Source of the DNA: Oceanobacillus sojae
GTDB taxonomy: Bacteria; Bacillota; Bacilli; Bacillales; Amphibacillaceae
Assembly (NCBI RefSeq): GCF_900162665.1
Contig: NZ_LT727813.1
Coordinates: forward strand, 905,669-968,168
Direction of reading: 5' to 3'
DNA length: 62,500 bases
Each line of letters begins with the position of its first letter. The first letter of the stretch is position 1. The notes under the pieces are model-generated. The model saw only the letters and a program-made list of their open reading frames with translations. It was not told the DNA's origin and made no database searches. A program made the translations under genes and the position numbers. Of this stretch, positions 25,052 through 34,479 are shown piece by piece.

Positions 25052-25153
25052 TTACATATAAGAGAATACAAGCTTTAAGGCGTTTTGAAGCTCTTTCCAT
25101 TCGTTAGCCGTGTATAACTGCTCCCTTCGCCGGTTTGCAAAGTTATTGTACAT
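25052..25153 (-). CDS. Possible 33-residue protein downstream of a TetR gene
   Basis: Frame with AGGAGTGGGG seven bases before its ATG, beginning 25 bases after the stop of the TetR gene on the same strand. The peptide is basic and helical (MYNNFANRRREQLYTANEWK and onwards, ending VFSYM). It matches nothing I know and could be the remnant of a longer gene. The ribosome binding site and operon position are the only support. Confidence 0.35.
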   Translation of the reverse strand: MYNNFANRRREQLYTANEWKELQNALKLVFSYM

Positions 25154-25177
25154 TCCCCACTCCTATTTGTCAGGTTT

Positions 25178-25777
25178 TTATGTATTTTGTTCTTCTCTCA
25201 ATCCTTCTAACAAATGCCGTAAAACTGTCATTGCTTCTTTTATTACATCTGTTTTTCTGTCAAGGTGATTAGCAATCCATAATACCGCTTCATTCATTGA
25301 TCCAGAAAGACAATGTGTCATCGCTTCTACAGAAAGAGGCTTTATTAAATTTTGCTCCTGCATTGATTGTAATTGTTCTTTTAAAGAATTCATTGAATAT
25401 TTTTCGTCCATTTTCCGGAATGTATCCCAGCCTAATACTGCTGGTCCATCAATTAAGAGGATACGCTGGTTATGTGATTCTACGGCTCCTTCCAGAAAAG
25501 CCTGACAACCATTGACTAATTGATCCCAGCTATCCTTACTTTGCGCTGCAGCTGCCTCTACATAGCCTCCTACTTCTTCCTGAACTGCTTCAAATACGGC
25601 AAGAAAAAGCCCTTTTTTATTCTTAAAATGATGATATAAAGCGCCTCTTGTTAAGCCTGCTTCTTTTACGATTTCTTCTAAAGAAGCATTTGCATATCCA
25701 TATGCTGTAAAGTGATGCCGTGCTATGTTTATTAAGTTTTGTACCGTTTGCTCTGTTTCAGCTTTATTTTTCTTCAT
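25178..25777 (-). CDS. TetR/AcrR-family regulator
   Basis: A 199-residue regulator with the TetR helix-turn-helix at residues 12-60 (ARHHFTAYGYANASLEEIVK, then AGLTRGALYHHFKNKKGLFL). Its start overlaps the stop of the AlkD-like gene as ATGA, making it the third gene of a VOC/AlkD/TetR operon. A 21-bp dyad precedes the first gene and is the likely binding site, so the operon should be self-controlled. Confidence 0.85.
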   Translation of the reverse strand: MKKNKAETEQTVQNLINIARHHFTAYGYANASLEEIVKEAGLTRGALYHHFKNKKGLFLAVFEAVQEEVGGYVEAAAAQSKDSWDQLVNGCQAFLEGAVESHNQRILLIDGPAVLGWDTFRKMDEKYSMNSLKEQLQSMQEQNLIKPLSVEAMTHCLSGSMNEAVLWIANHLDRKTDVIKEAMTVLRHLLEGLREEQNT

Positions 25778-26580
25778 GTCGCCTCCCCTTTCTGCTCAAC
25801 TTGATACAACAATTCCACTGCATGTTCATTCTTTGACTTTATTAATGTTCTGAATCCAATTTTAATCATTTCCGGATTTATATTCTCCTTTTTTAATACA
25901 TATTGCTCCATCCATTGGAGAACTGCTTCAGGATTCTCTTTTGTTAAATCATTTATGTGATTGGCTACAGATTTTTGAACATAACGTGATGTGTCACACA
26001 TTAATTTTTCTAATAGATATAAATTATTACGTACATCATTCTTTATTGGAGGCATCTTTTTAGCCCATGGAAGGCGCGGCCGGGTTCCTTCGCTTACTAA
26101 GCGTCTAATGTGCGGATTAGAATCTCCTATCCAATTTTGAAAATACTTCATGCAACGATCAACGTCCGCCATCAAATAGGCTCTGATGGCGTACTCCGAT
26201 GTATGGCGCTTCGTAATTTCATACATGCCTTGAAAGGATAAATCAAAATAATCTAATCCATATTTTTCAACAAAAAAGGCAACAGGCATCAAGAAATAAC
26301 CGTTGGTAAACATCCCTTCTTCAGTTTCATTTTCTGGTCCCAGAATATTTAATAAAATAGCCAAAGCTTCTTCGTAATCTGCAGGAAGATATTGCTTTAA
26401 AGTGTCCGTTATTACTTCCACACGCGCCTTCAGTTCTTTCTCCGCTACTTCTGCCCTCACCGCATCTACAAAATTATATTTAGAAAAAGCAGGATAATGC
26501 GGCTCAATTAAATCAGCCAGCCTGAGAGCCAGTTCTTTATCAAAATAATATTTTAAAGCTATATACTCGCTCATGATCAT
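25774..26580 (-). CDS. AlkD-like HEAT-repeat protein (DNA alkylation repair family)
   Basis: A 268-residue helical protein. Helical repeats such as [20 protein letters not shown], then [20 protein letters not shown], are the pattern of the AlkC/AlkD DNA alkylation repair superfamily. AlkD-type enzymes excise positively charged alkylated bases without base flipping; family membership does not prove activity. Start and stop both overlap the neighbouring genes by four bases. A second ATG at 26574 is equally possible. Confidence 0.75.
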   Translation of the reverse strand: MIMSEYIALKYYFDKELALRLADLIEPHYPAFSKYNFVDAVRAEVAEKELKARVEVITDTLKQYLPADYEEALAILLNILGPENETEEGMFTNGYFLMPVAFFVEKYGLDYFDLSFQGMYEITKRHTSEYAIRAYLMADVDRCMKYFQNWIGDSNPHIRRLVSEGTRPRLPWAKKMPPIKNDVRNNLYLLEKLMCDTSRYVQKSVANHINDLTKENPEAVLQWMEQYVLKKENINPEMIKIGFRTLIKSKNEHAVELLYQVEQKGEAT

Positions 26581-27002
26581 CCCTGTTCTTCCGTTTCTTT
26601 ATAATGATTTTGAAAGGACTTATCAGGAGGTATAACTGTAATCACATCAATCAATACACCACTTGGATCACTCGTAATAAAATGCCTTTGACCAAATGCC
26701 TCATCACGTAAATCGAGATGCAAAGGCAATTTGTTTTTCTTAATTAACCGGTCATATATTTCATCAACATTTTCTACCTCAAAATTAAGAATTAGACCCT
26801 GGACAATATTTCCAAAGGAAGAAGGTACAGTTTCATGGTCTGCCTGAAGGATTGCTAGCTCCCCTCCTGTTTCTTCCTGCTTCAAGCTTATATACCAATC
26901 CGCTTCAAAAACAATGGAGAATCCAAAATGCTGTAAATAGAATGCACTGGTTTCGCTTACATTCTTCGTCATCAATACCGGATAAAAACCGCTAAGCTTC
27001 AT
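26577..27002 (-). CDS. VOC-family (glyoxalase/bleomycin-resistance fold) protein
   Basis: A 141-residue protein with two VOC modules: [20 protein letters not shown] at the start and [19 protein letters not shown] near residue 75, ending with [12 protein letters not shown]. Substrate unknown; members sequester drugs or act as dioxygenases or isomerases. The ATG at 27002 has AAGGAG eight bases upstream; the longer GTG start lies inside that site. It is the first gene of the three-gene operon ending with a TetR regulator. Confidence 0.8.
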   Translation of the reverse strand: MKLSGFYPVLMTKNVSETSAFYLQHFGFSIVFEADWYISLKQEETGGELAILQADHETVPSSFGNIVQGLILNFEVENVDEIYDRLIKKNKLPLHLDLRDEAFGQRHFITSDPSGVLIDVITVIPPDKSFQNHYKETEEQG

Positions 27003-27038
27003 TTTCTTCACTCCTTGTTATAATTTAGATTTATTTTA

Positions 27039-27059
27039 ACATACGTACAGTATGTATGT
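27039..27059. promoter_or_regulatory. 21-bp dyad operator of the VOC/AlkD/TetR operon
   Basis: acatacGtacagtaTgtatgt is symmetric at all but one pair around its centre and lies 37 bases upstream of the first gene. Its ACATAC/GTATGT arms resemble known TetR/AcrR-family operators (TACATACAT-N-ATGTATGTA). Confidence 0.7.
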
Positions 27060-27304
27060 AAATATAATTATAGAATCATATTTAATTTTTAAAACCTTAT
27101 ACTTTAATGCTAAACCGATCCCATGTATCATGTTTCTATACAAGCAAGATGATGCGAATCAATTGTTAAAAAAAAATTAACTGGTTTGATACTGAATTTC
27201 CAACAATAAAACAAGCAAAGTGTGATAAAAATTTCTTTCCATTCATTTACCTTACTGCAAATTAATGATACGATATTTTAAATTTAACCTTGAAGGGAGA
27301 AAAC

Positions 27305-28000
27305 ATGATGGAAAGAAGCCAGCAAATTGTTTGTGAAAAAAGGTCCTACTCCAGAGAATTTCATTCACACCAGCATGAATTTGGACAGTTTCTCTTCCCG
27401 CTGCACGGTTCTTTGGATATCCGGACACAGCAGCAGAAAATAAACCTCGGACCAGATTACTGTTTCTATCTTCCTCCAAACTTTCACCACAATTACCGTT
27501 CTGTAGACAGAAATGAATTTTTAATATTGGATATTCCCTTGCATTATTTACCGGATAGCACTGAAAGCATGCATATCCGATTAGATAAACACTGGACTTC
27601 TATCCGTTATTTATTGCTGGAAGAGGCAGCTGCGAGAAATGGTCTATCTCCCTTGTCAGATTTAACCAGGTACATTGCAAAAAAACTGCAGACTTCCAAT
27701 CCGCCTTCTATTGATTATATTCACAGGCATTTCAAGGAGCCGATCCGGGTAGAAACTCTGGCAAAAATAGAGCATTATCATCCAGTTTATTATTCGGAAT
27801 GGTTTAAGAAAAGAACCGGTAAAAGTCCGAAAGCTTATATTTTAGAGCTTCGTTTACAAGAGGCAGAGCATTTATTGCTTTCAACCGGATGGTCCATGTC
27901 CCGGATCAGTGAAGAATTGGGCTTTGAGAATGCTTCTTCCTTTACAAGATGGTTCGTCAGGCACAAGGGAACAGCTCCAAAAAAATACAGATTTCTTTAA
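27305..28000 (+). CDS. AraC-family regulator with cupin sensor
   Basis: A 231-residue regulator. The N-terminal half is a cupin-like domain (EFHSHQHEFGQFLFPLHGSL near residue 17, metal-type His pair). The C-terminal half carries the two AraC helix-turn-helix motifs, VETLAKIEHYHPVYYSEWFK and the conserved tail MSRISEELGFENASSFTRWF. The start follows AAGGGAG. It lies 88 bases before an EamA transporter on the same strand and probably controls it, a common pairing. Confidence 0.85.
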   Translation: MMERSQQIVCEKRSYSREFHSHQHEFGQFLFPLHGSLDIRTQQQKINLGPDYCFYLPPNFHHNYRSVDRNEFLILDIPLHYLPDSTESMHIRLDKHWTSIRYLLLEEAAARNGLSPLSDLTRYIAKKLQTSNPPSIDYIHRHFKEPIRVETLAKIEHYHPVYYSEWFKKRTGKSPKAYILELRLQEAEHLLLSTGWSMSRISEELGFENASSFTRWFVRHKGTAPKKYRFL

Positions 28001-28088
28001 AACAGATAAAAGGATATTAAACCAGGTATAGAAAACACAGCGAAAATTTTCTATGATGAATTTAATATTCTTTTTTGGAGTGGGTCAA

Positions 28089-28988
28089 ATGCAAGGAAAA
28101 CTTTCCGCTTTGCTAATCCTGCTGGCAGCTGTACTCTGGGGAACAACAGGCACCACGCAAGCTTTTGCACCTGAAAGTGCGCATCCTATAGCGATTGGAA
28201 CAATCCGCTTAGCTATCGGAGGGCTCTTTTTATTATCTCTGGTTCTTTTGTTTGGCAAATTAGAGTTAAAAAATTGGCCAAAGAAAGCTACTATTTTAGC
28301 TGCTTTGAGCATGGCGCTATATCAGCCATTGTTTTTCTCTGCCGTTACTATCACCGGAGTGGCTATCGGAACAGTAGCAGCAATAGGAAGTGCACCGATT
28401 TTATCAGGTCTGCTGGAATGGATATTTTTTAAATCCCGTCTATCAAAAACCTGGTGGTGCTCCACTATTCTTTCCATTTCCGGCTGTATTCTTTTGTTTG
28501 TAAACAGAGAGGCGGCCTATGTAGATCCTGTCGGCGTCATCATGGCTTTGGGAGCAGGACTTTCCTTTGCCATTTACACACTTGCCAGCAGAGATATGGC
28601 TCAAAAATTCCCATCCTTAAATGTTGTTGCTGTTATTTTTACGCTCAGCGCTATTTTCTTAGCTCCGTTTTTATTTATCTTTGATATATCTTGGGTGATG
28701 AGCTTGCAGGGGATTGGTGTAAGTATGCAGCTTGGAGTTATAGCTACTGGGATAGCCTACTTTCTTTTTGCCAAAGGACTGGCTAAAGTTTCTTCCTCAA
28801 CTGCGGTAACGCTTGCCTTGGCAGAGCCTTTAACCGCAGCATTATTAGGAGTATTTCTATTAGGAGAAAGCTTAAATACAACCGCCTGGCTAGGTATCTC
28901 ACTTTTAGTTATGGGGATTGTATTATTAATTGGATCATCCAGCGCGATGAATCGTAAGAATAAATCTGCAACGATGACCTCAGCTTAA
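28089..28988 (+). CDS. EamA/DMT-family permease
   Basis: A 299-residue integral membrane protein with ten hydrophobic helices in two EamA repeats; the first repeat starts [17 protein letters not shown], the second [16 protein letters not shown]. These transporters export amino acids, nucleosides or other metabolites. The ATG at 28089 has GGAG eight bases upstream; the frame extends 12 codons further without a site. The AraC gene immediately upstream is its likely regulator. Confidence 0.85.
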   Translation: MQGKLSALLILLAAVLWGTTGTTQAFAPESAHPIAIGTIRLAIGGLFLLSLVLLFGKLELKNWPKKATILAALSMALYQPLFFSAVTITGVAIGTVAAIGSAPILSGLLEWIFFKSRLSKTWWCSTILSISGCILLFVNREAAYVDPVGVIMALGAGLSFAIYTLASRDMAQKFPSLNVVAVIFTLSAIFLAPFLFIFDISWVMSLQGIGVSMQLGVIATGIAYFLFAKGLAKVSSSTAVTLALAEPLTAALLGVFLLGESLNTTAWLGISLLVMGIVLLIGSSSAMNRKNKSATMTSA

Positions 28989-29017
28989 ATAAATTGATTA
29001 AAGGAGACAACATAAAA

Positions 29018-29350
29018 ATGGCAACGATAGAGGATTTTTTAAAACTGGATATTCGAATTGGCACCATTCGATATGCTGCACCTTTTCCTGAAGCAAAAAA
29101 GCCGGCAATCCAATTAGAAATCGATTTTGGAGAAGAGATTGGAACAAAGTATTCTTCCGCTCAAATCACACGCAGATATACTCCTGAACAGCTCAATGGG
29201 CGTCAGGTTGCAGCTGTCGTTAATTTCCCGCCAATGCGTATTGTGGGGTTCAAATCAGAGGTTCTTGTTATCGGCGGTACTCCAGAAGATGGAGATGTCG
29301 TTCTTCTGAGTCCGGATGAACACGTTCCAAATGGCACACGAGTCTCTTAA
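29018..29350 (+). CDS. csaA: tRNA-binding/export chaperone CsaA
   Basis: A 110-residue OB-fold dimer of the CsaA family, close in sequence to the C-terminal tRNA-binding domain of methionyl-tRNA synthetase. [20 protein letters not shown] at residues 9-28 and [20 protein letters not shown] near 67-86 are the family signatures. CsaA binds SecA and unfolded preproteins in Bacillus and can bind tRNA. AAAGGAG precedes the ATG at 29018. Confidence 0.9.
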   Translation: MATIEDFLKLDIRIGTIRYAAPFPEAKKPAIQLEIDFGEEIGTKYSSAQITRRYTPEQLNGRQVAAVVNFPPMRIVGFKSEVLVIGGTPEDGDVVLLSPDEHVPNGTRVS

Positions 29351-29357
29351 AATAATT

Positions 29358-29389
29358 AAAAGGCAAGAGGAACATCTCCTTGCCTTTTA
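29358..29389. terminator. Shared terminator of convergent csaA and methyltransferase genes
   Basis: AAAAGGCAAGGAG-type stem pairs with CTCCTTGCCTTTT across a short loop, with A- and T-runs on both sides. It starts seven bases after the csaA stop and abuts the stop of the methyltransferase. Confidence 0.9.
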
Positions 29390-29390
29390 A

Positions 29391-29990
29391 CTATTTTGTA
29401 CTTGTCGCAATAAACAGAGAGGCATCCTGCTTCATGAAGATATTATTCCCATGATGAAAAGTATTCATTTCAATATTTTGGAAACCAGCATCGTTTAATA
29501 CATTGCTTATTTCCTCTTTAGTAAAACCATTATGCACTTTTGGATGCTGGATTCTTTCATTTTTATCAAAATCGACGATAATAAACATGCCGTTTGGATT
29601 TAGCATTGTGCTTAATTTTTGCAGAAGCGGCCCTATATCTGGAACATGCAGCAGAACAAGCGATAAGATAATGACATCTGCATTTAAGTTCAAACCGTCA
29701 TCTTCCGCTAAATTAAATTCTACTGCTTCAAAATGAGTTAATTGCTGCTTCTCTATTTTACTTTGAGCAACCTGAATCATTTCTTGAGAGGAATCAACCA
29801 GCCATCCCTTTTTAAATTGATCAGCGAGCTGAAATGTCACCAAGCCTGTCCCTCCGCCATAATCCATAACAGAATGATATTGCTTACCGGCCAAAACTGT
29901 CTTTATCTCCCCGGCAATAATATTTGCCAGCTTTTTTCGATCTTCTGTATCATATTTTTTTGCCATCTGATTGAATACATTCTCTTCCAT
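29391..29990 (-). CDS. Class I SAM-dependent methyltransferase
   Basis: A 199-residue enzyme with motif I VMDYGGGTGLVTFQLA (residues 41-56), motif II LVDSSQEMIQVAQSK and the motif IV-like region DVIILSLVLLHVPDIGPLL near 105; LNPNGMFIIVDFDKNE follows. Small-molecule methyltransferase, substrate unknown. It is a single gene, convergent with csaA. Confidence 0.8.
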   Translation of the reverse strand: MEENVFNQMAKKYDTEDRKKLANIIAGEIKTVLAGKQYHSVMDYGGGTGLVTFQLADQFKKGWLVDSSQEMIQVAQSKIEKQQLTHFEAVEFNLAEDDGLNLNADVIILSLVLLHVPDIGPLLQKLSTMLNPNGMFIIVDFDKNERIQHPKVHNGFTKEEISNVLNDAGFQNIEMNTFHHGNNIFMKQDASLFIATSTK

Positions 29991-30259
29991 CTTCTGCCCT
30001 CCATCTAAATGTCTTTCATTTCTTTATAGATTTTCATTGGTTTTTTAATATACCATAATTCCATATATAAACAAGAAATAAGCAAGAAGGCATAACCTTC
30101 TCATTAAATATCATCGCAGAAGCAGCTTTACGAAGACTTCATTTTATAATTCAAACAAACGATTGATTTACTGCTGGGATGCTAATAAGAAGATCCTCCC
30201 TTGATTAAAAAATCTGCTATGTTATCATTGCCTCAGTATGAAATAAAGGAGTTTTACCC

Positions 30260-30928
30260 GTGAATGTTCCAATTCTTTATGAGGACAATCATTTACTTTT
30301 TGTAGAAAAGCCTGTCAATATTCCCGTACAGGAGGACAGATCAAAGGACCAGGATTTGCTTAATCTTTTGAAGGAGGATTTAAAAATCCGCTACCAGAAA
30401 CCGGGGAATGTTTATCTGGGAATGGTTCACCGTCTGGATCGCCCTGTAGGAGGAGCAATGGTATTTTCAAAAACATCCAAAGCCGCTTCCCGCTTATCTG
30501 ACGCCATTCGAAGACAGGCAGTAGAAAAGAAATACTTAGCTGTGGTAAGAGGAAAGCCAAAGAAAAAGTATGGATTATTAAAAGATTATCTGGTAAAAGA
30601 TAAACGTGAAAATAAAGTGTACACAGCACAACCAGATGATAAGAACGCCAAAAAAGCAAAATTAGAATATGAAGTTATCGGCAGTAAAGAAAACTTAAGT
30701 CTGCTTTCTATCAAACTGCATACTGGCCGGCCGCATCAAATTCGTGTTCAGCTCTCTTCCCGCGATTTACCGCTCTATGGAGATCAAAAATACGGTGAAG
30801 AGGTTAATCAAACCGGAGAACAGATTGCTTTATGGTCAGAAACGCTTGCAATAGAGCACCCGACAAAAAAAGAAGAGATTAAGGTTAAGTCTCAGCCGCC
30901 GGATAAATACCCGTGGAATCTTTGGTAA
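30260..30928 (+). CDS. RluA-family pseudouridine synthase
   Basis: A 222-residue enzyme that isomerises uridine in RNA. The catalytic-aspartate motif MVHRLDRPVGGAMVFSKTSK (Asp near residue 58) is intact, as are HTGRPHQIRVQLSS near residue 155 and PLYGDQKYG. There is no S4 domain at the N-terminus, so it belongs to the short, single-domain group; the target RNA is unknown. The GTG start has AAAGGAG eight bases upstream. Confidence 0.88.
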   Translation: MNVPILYEDNHLLFVEKPVNIPVQEDRSKDQDLLNLLKEDLKIRYQKPGNVYLGMVHRLDRPVGGAMVFSKTSKAASRLSDAIRRQAVEKKYLAVVRGKPKKKYGLLKDYLVKDKRENKVYTAQPDDKNAKKAKLEYEVIGSKENLSLLSIKLHTGRPHQIRVQLSSRDLPLYGDQKYGEEVNQTGEQIALWSETLAIEHPTKKEEIKVKSQPPDKYPWNLW

Positions 30929-30958
30929 ACTCGTATATCAGGTAAGCGTTTGTTAACG

Positions 30959-31003
30959 AAAAGAAGTAAAGAAGCTTTGGTTACAGCTTCCTTTACTTCT
31001 TTT
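30959..31003 (+). terminator. Terminator of the pseudouridine synthase gene
   Basis: Long stem AAAAGAAGTAAA-G-AAGCT / AGCTT-C-CTTTACTTCTTTT, 31 bases past the stop, ending in a T-rich tract. Confidence 0.85.
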
Positions 31004-31114
31004 ATAGCATTTTTTCTGCCTATCGTTTTTTTCACAAGCTTATTCTCACAACTGCCTCTTGCTAACGTTTAATAGTCTGATATATCAATAAAACTTTTCC
31101 TTCCTTATACCTTT

Positions 31115-31672
31115 TTAAATACGCAGCCTGTAAAAACGCGCATATTGCTCATTCATATAATCCAAACTGTAAGAAAAATCCTCGGCAACCCAGTGCATAA
31201 TCATACCGACAAGCGCATTTGCCTGGTAAGCAGTATAGAGCTGAATATCAATATCTTCATTTTTATACAGCTTTAAAACTTCACCAAGCAGCAGCTTTAT
31301 TTTGTCATAAAATAAGTAGTAATAGGAAAGTGATGCCTTATTTGAAAAAACAATTTTATAAAAGTCACCGTATTTCTTTACATGATGGAAGATGCGTAAA
31401 GAAGATGGGTCCACCTCATGCGGCTGAACCTGCAAATCCTGGTAAGCCCCTTGATAAGAATCCTCTAAGTCTTCCATAACTACTTTAAAATATTCTTCAA
31501 ACAGACACTCTTTCTGCTCATAATGCAGATAAAAGGTCCCTCTGTTTACTTTTGCCAGTTTACAAATTTCAGAGACCGAAATGGAATCCAGCGGTTTATT
31601 CTTCAAAAGTTTTACTAGAGCCTCGTGAAACGTCTTCTTTGTTTTAATAACTCGCAGATCATTTAAATTCAA
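31115..31672 (-). CDS. TetR-family regulator with TetR_C-type ligand domain
   Basis: A 185-residue regulator. The helix-turn-helix is at residues 8-56 (LLKNKPLDSISVSEICKLAK, then VNRGTFYLHYEQKECLFEEY). The C-terminal domain with YYYLFYDK and the W-AEDFSYS pattern resembles the TetR_C_8 group found in Firmicute regulators of drug or short-chain dehydrogenase genes. It is divergent from an SDR gene 240 bases away and probably regulates it. Confidence 0.82.
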   Translation of the reverse strand: MNLNDLRVIKTKKTFHEALVKLLKNKPLDSISVSEICKLAKVNRGTFYLHYEQKECLFEEYFKVVMEDLEDSYQGAYQDLQVQPHEVDPSSLRIFHHVKKYGDFYKIVFSNKASLSYYYLFYDKIKLLLGEVLKLYKNEDIDIQLYTAYQANALVGMIMHWVAEDFSYSLDYMNEQYARFYRLRI

Positions 31673-31911
31673 GCTGATTCACCTCTTAATAGACATTTTT
31701 CACAAAACCGTTCATTAAGCAACATTCCTGATTTTTTTGGTTATTGAATCAAAATTCCATCGTATGCTACTATTATAATAGACAGTTGTACATTAAAACA
31801 ATATTTTATTTAAAATGGTAGTTTGTAAGCGCTTTTTTAAGATAAAGAGAGAGAGAATAAATAATGGACAACTGGTCTATACTTTACAAGCTATTAAAAG
31901 GGGGATTTTTC

Positions 31912-32658
31912 GTGAGCAAGGTTTATTTAATTACTGGAGCAGCAACTGGTCTTGGACGGGCGGTTGCATTAAAACTGGCAGAACAGGGGCATCGTTTAAG
32001 CCTGGTGGATTATAACGAAAAGGACGGACAGGCTACTGCTGAAGATGCTAAAAAGCTGGGTGCCGAAGTTATTTTTGTAAAGGCTGACGTTTCCAATGAA
32101 GAAGATGTAAAAAATTATGTAGCACAAACGGTTGAGGCTTTTGGAACCATCGATTATTTCCATAACAATGCCGGAGTTATGATTCCATTCCGTCTGCTTC
32201 ATGAGTACTCAAGTGAAGAGTATGACCGCTTAATGAATATTAATGTAAAAGGGGCATTCTTAGGAATCAAATATGTTATTCCTGTGATGATAGAAAATAA
32301 CGGTGGTACCATCATCAATACTGTTTCATCCAATTCCTTTAAACCGACAGCCTTTAACGGTGTCTATGCTGCTTCCAAGCATGCACTTGCCGGATTAACA
32401 AAATCGATTGGACAAGACTATCAGGATTTAAATATTTTTGCAGTAGGAGTTGCACCTAATACGATGCAGACGAATATTTCTGCTGCCGCATCCACTACTT
32501 ACACAGAAGAAATTGGTGCGGGTATTGCTGCCTCTACAGGACCTAATATTCCGGCAACTGCGGAAGAAATCGCAGATGTTGTTATTTTTGCTATGAACGG
32601 AGCCAAGACTTTAAACGGATCTACTGTCAATTGCGCAGGAGGACAAATCTATAATTAA
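31912..32658 (+). CDS. Short-chain dehydrogenase/reductase
   Basis: A 248-residue classical SDR. The cofactor loop TGAATGLGRAVA (residue 8), NNAGVM near 86, catalytic Ser in NTVSSNSF and the YAASK catalytic Tyr/Lys pair near 153 are all present. DYNEK after beta-2 suggests NAD(H). Substrate unknown. The GTG start follows GGGGG by seven bases; an upstream ATG at 31864 has no site. Divergent from a TetR gene. Confidence 0.88.
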   Translation: MSKVYLITGAATGLGRAVALKLAEQGHRLSLVDYNEKDGQATAEDAKKLGAEVIFVKADVSNEEDVKNYVAQTVEAFGTIDYFHNNAGVMIPFRLLHEYSSEEYDRLMNINVKGAFLGIKYVIPVMIENNGGTIINTVSSNSFKPTAFNGVYAASKHALAGLTKSIGQDYQDLNIFAVGVAPNTMQTNISAAASTTYTEEIGAGIAASTGPNIPATAEEIADVVIFAMNGAKTLNGSTVNCAGGQIYN

Positions 32659-32691
32659 TTTTCAAACTGCAGAAGGCTATAAAATATGGAA

Positions 32692-32732
32692 AGGGGCCAA
32701 ATATCTTCTAGTATTTGACTCCTTTTTGTTTT
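32692..32732 (+). terminator. Terminator of the SDR gene
   Basis: AAAGGGGCCAAATA pairs with TATTTGACTCCTTTT (some G-U pairs) and is followed by TTTTTGTTTTT. It overlaps the end of the convergent DUF418 gene. Confidence 0.75.
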
Positions 32733-33907
32733 TCCGGATTTTCTTTATACTTTTGATAAGCTAAATATTGCATAGCACTTTCCAAAGGTCCATTCATACG
32801 AAGCTTTTCTAAAACGGCTGCCAAAACCACAGCTACTATCCATATAGCTATAGCAATAATTGTCACTCCACTGTTGTCTAATGTCCCGCCTAAATCAAAA
32901 AATACCTGAGATAACAGGATAACCAGCATGGTTTCGTTAAAAATGAAAAAAGTGAGTGAACGCTTCCCTAAGGCAACCAATGAATAGGTTAACCAGCCAG
33001 GATTTTTAATATGGTTACCTATTACTCCAAACAGAGCTGCATAGCCTATTCCAGCTGCTATTCCTGTTATGATATGAATCCCCCATATAATCCCTGCTGT
33101 TTGAAGGCTTGGCCACCATACTTTATCAATCATCAGTAAGGGTAATGCTCCGATAATGGATATCATTATTCCTATCATAGCGATTTTCTTTAATGTCCTA
33201 TGTTGAAGCTGAGAATTAACCAGCAAATGTTTTTTGCCGGCCCACATGCCTATAAGAACAGAAGGAAGAACAGGAAAAAGAAAATGGATAAATATCGGGA
33301 TGATTGGAAAAGAAAGAGCGGCTTCTATAAAGAATTGCAGATACCCAATATCCGGTATCACTTCCACTCCGAATCCATAACTGCCCATTTCTTTCAAAAA
33401 AACGCCCCATAATAAGGGAAGATAGAGCAAAATAATTACAGTGATAAAAATGGCAGCTTTGATTAAGGTCTTGTTATCCCTCGCCAGCAGCCAGGCTGTT
33501 AAAAGACCAGCAATCCCATAAGCCATCAATATATCCTGCCCGCCGATTACAACGGCAAATATAATCCCGAATAATATTAAATACCAGCACCTTCGCCGAA
33601 TTGTTTTAAGTGCTGCTTTTTGGGAATTCCCTCTTAAAATTTGTTTCTCAAAAATCATCATCAATCCATAACCAAATAAAACCGCAAACAAAGGACGCGC
33701 ACGATTGTCTATAAATAATTCTCCAAATGTATTGACGATTGTATCGATAAAAGTAATGTTTTCCGGTCGGCTCATTACACCAGGCTCAGCATTATATAAA
33801 AATAAGGGCGCATGAGCAAGAACAATTAATAAGAGCATCCATCCCCTGGCTAAATCTAAGGAAATTGCTCTTTTTTTAGAAGTTTGAGTTTCTCTTTGTA
33901 TCTCCAA
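32708..33907 (-). CDS. DUF418 membrane protein (YeiB-like)
   Basis: A 399-residue protein with nine to ten hydrophobic helices. The N-terminal ISLDLARGWMLLLIVLAHAP is the DUF418/acyltransferase-3-like signature, followed by RPLFAVLFGYGLM. The C-terminal DUF418 part is visible as LVALGKRSLTFFIFNETMLV. These proteins are thought to modify or transport cell-envelope material; none is well defined. Single gene on the minus strand. Confidence 0.82.
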   Translation of the reverse strand: MEIQRETQTSKKRAISLDLARGWMLLLIVLAHAPLFLYNAEPGVMSRPENITFIDTIVNTFGELFIDNRARPLFAVLFGYGLMMIFEKQILRGNSQKAALKTIRRRCWYLILFGIIFAVVIGGQDILMAYGIAGLLTAWLLARDNKTLIKAAIFITVIILLYLPLLWGVFLKEMGSYGFGVEVIPDIGYLQFFIEAALSFPIIPIFIHFLFPVLPSVLIGMWAGKKHLLVNSQLQHRTLKKIAMIGIMISIIGALPLLMIDKVWWPSLQTAGIIWGIHIITGIAAGIGYAALFGVIGNHIKNPGWLTYSLVALGKRSLTFFIFNETMLVILLSQVFFDLGGTLDNSGVTIIAIAIWIVAVVLAAVLEKLRMNGPLESAMQYLAYQKYKENPEKQKGVKY

Positions 33908-34025
33908 TTTATGATCTCCTTCACACGAAATTGGTTAAACATATAATTTTTTGGTCGATTAATCAATTTAATTTTAACATACCGTTTTTAAACTGTCTGC
34001 TCAAAATTTATTTCTTCGCCATAAA

Positions 34026-34074
34026 AAAACGTATTGGATGGAATCAAGTTTAACCTCAATCCATCCAATACGTT
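34026..34074 (-). terminator. Terminator of the 49-residue membrane protein gene
   Basis: AACGTATTGGATGG and CCATCCAATACGTT form a perfect 14-bp stem with a T-run on the minus strand. It begins right at the stop codon of the small gene. Confidence 0.8.
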
Positions 34075-34078
34075 TATC

Positions 34079-34228
34079 TTATTCCTCTTCCGAAGAATGC
34101 TTTCCCATTTTTTGATATATTGCTTCTCCAACCAGACCTGCCCCTATTCCTATCATTGTCCCCGCCGGAATATTCCCTGTATAAAAACCGATACCTATTC
34201 CCAAGCACATAAAACCACCAATAACCAT
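34079..34228 (-). CDS. 49-residue membrane protein
   Basis: A short frame, MVIGGFMCLGIGIGFYTGNI onwards, ending MGKHSSEEE. It has GGAGG six bases before its ATG and a strong terminator directly at its end. The first 40 residues are two short glycine-rich hydrophobic helices. Similar small proteins with a glycine-zipper look exist in Bacilli; function unknown. The expression signals make it more convincing than its length suggests. Confidence 0.7.
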   Translation of the reverse strand: MVIGGFMCLGIGIGFYTGNIPAGTMIGIGAGLVGEAIYQKMGKHSSEEE

Positions 34229-34479
34229 ACGAGCCCTCCCCTATTAAAATAATGGAGTATATATATCATTATTGTAACCTGAATCAATACTGGATTCATC
34301 TTTTTTTGAAAATATCTGTATATTCTAACTCAAAAATAGTTGAAGTCCATTTGTTAATCACAACCACCATTTAATAAATATTTAATAAATCCTTTAGATT
34401 TCTTTAAGCTCTTCATCCTATTATATGAAGCAGCACTAGAAATAATAGTTCTATTCAAAAAAAGAGAGGAGTTTTCTTA

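Noticed and set aside
34034..34252. 72-codon plus-strand frame
   Set aside because: It is the reverse of the better supported 49-residue minus-strand gene with ribosome binding site and terminator, and of that terminator.
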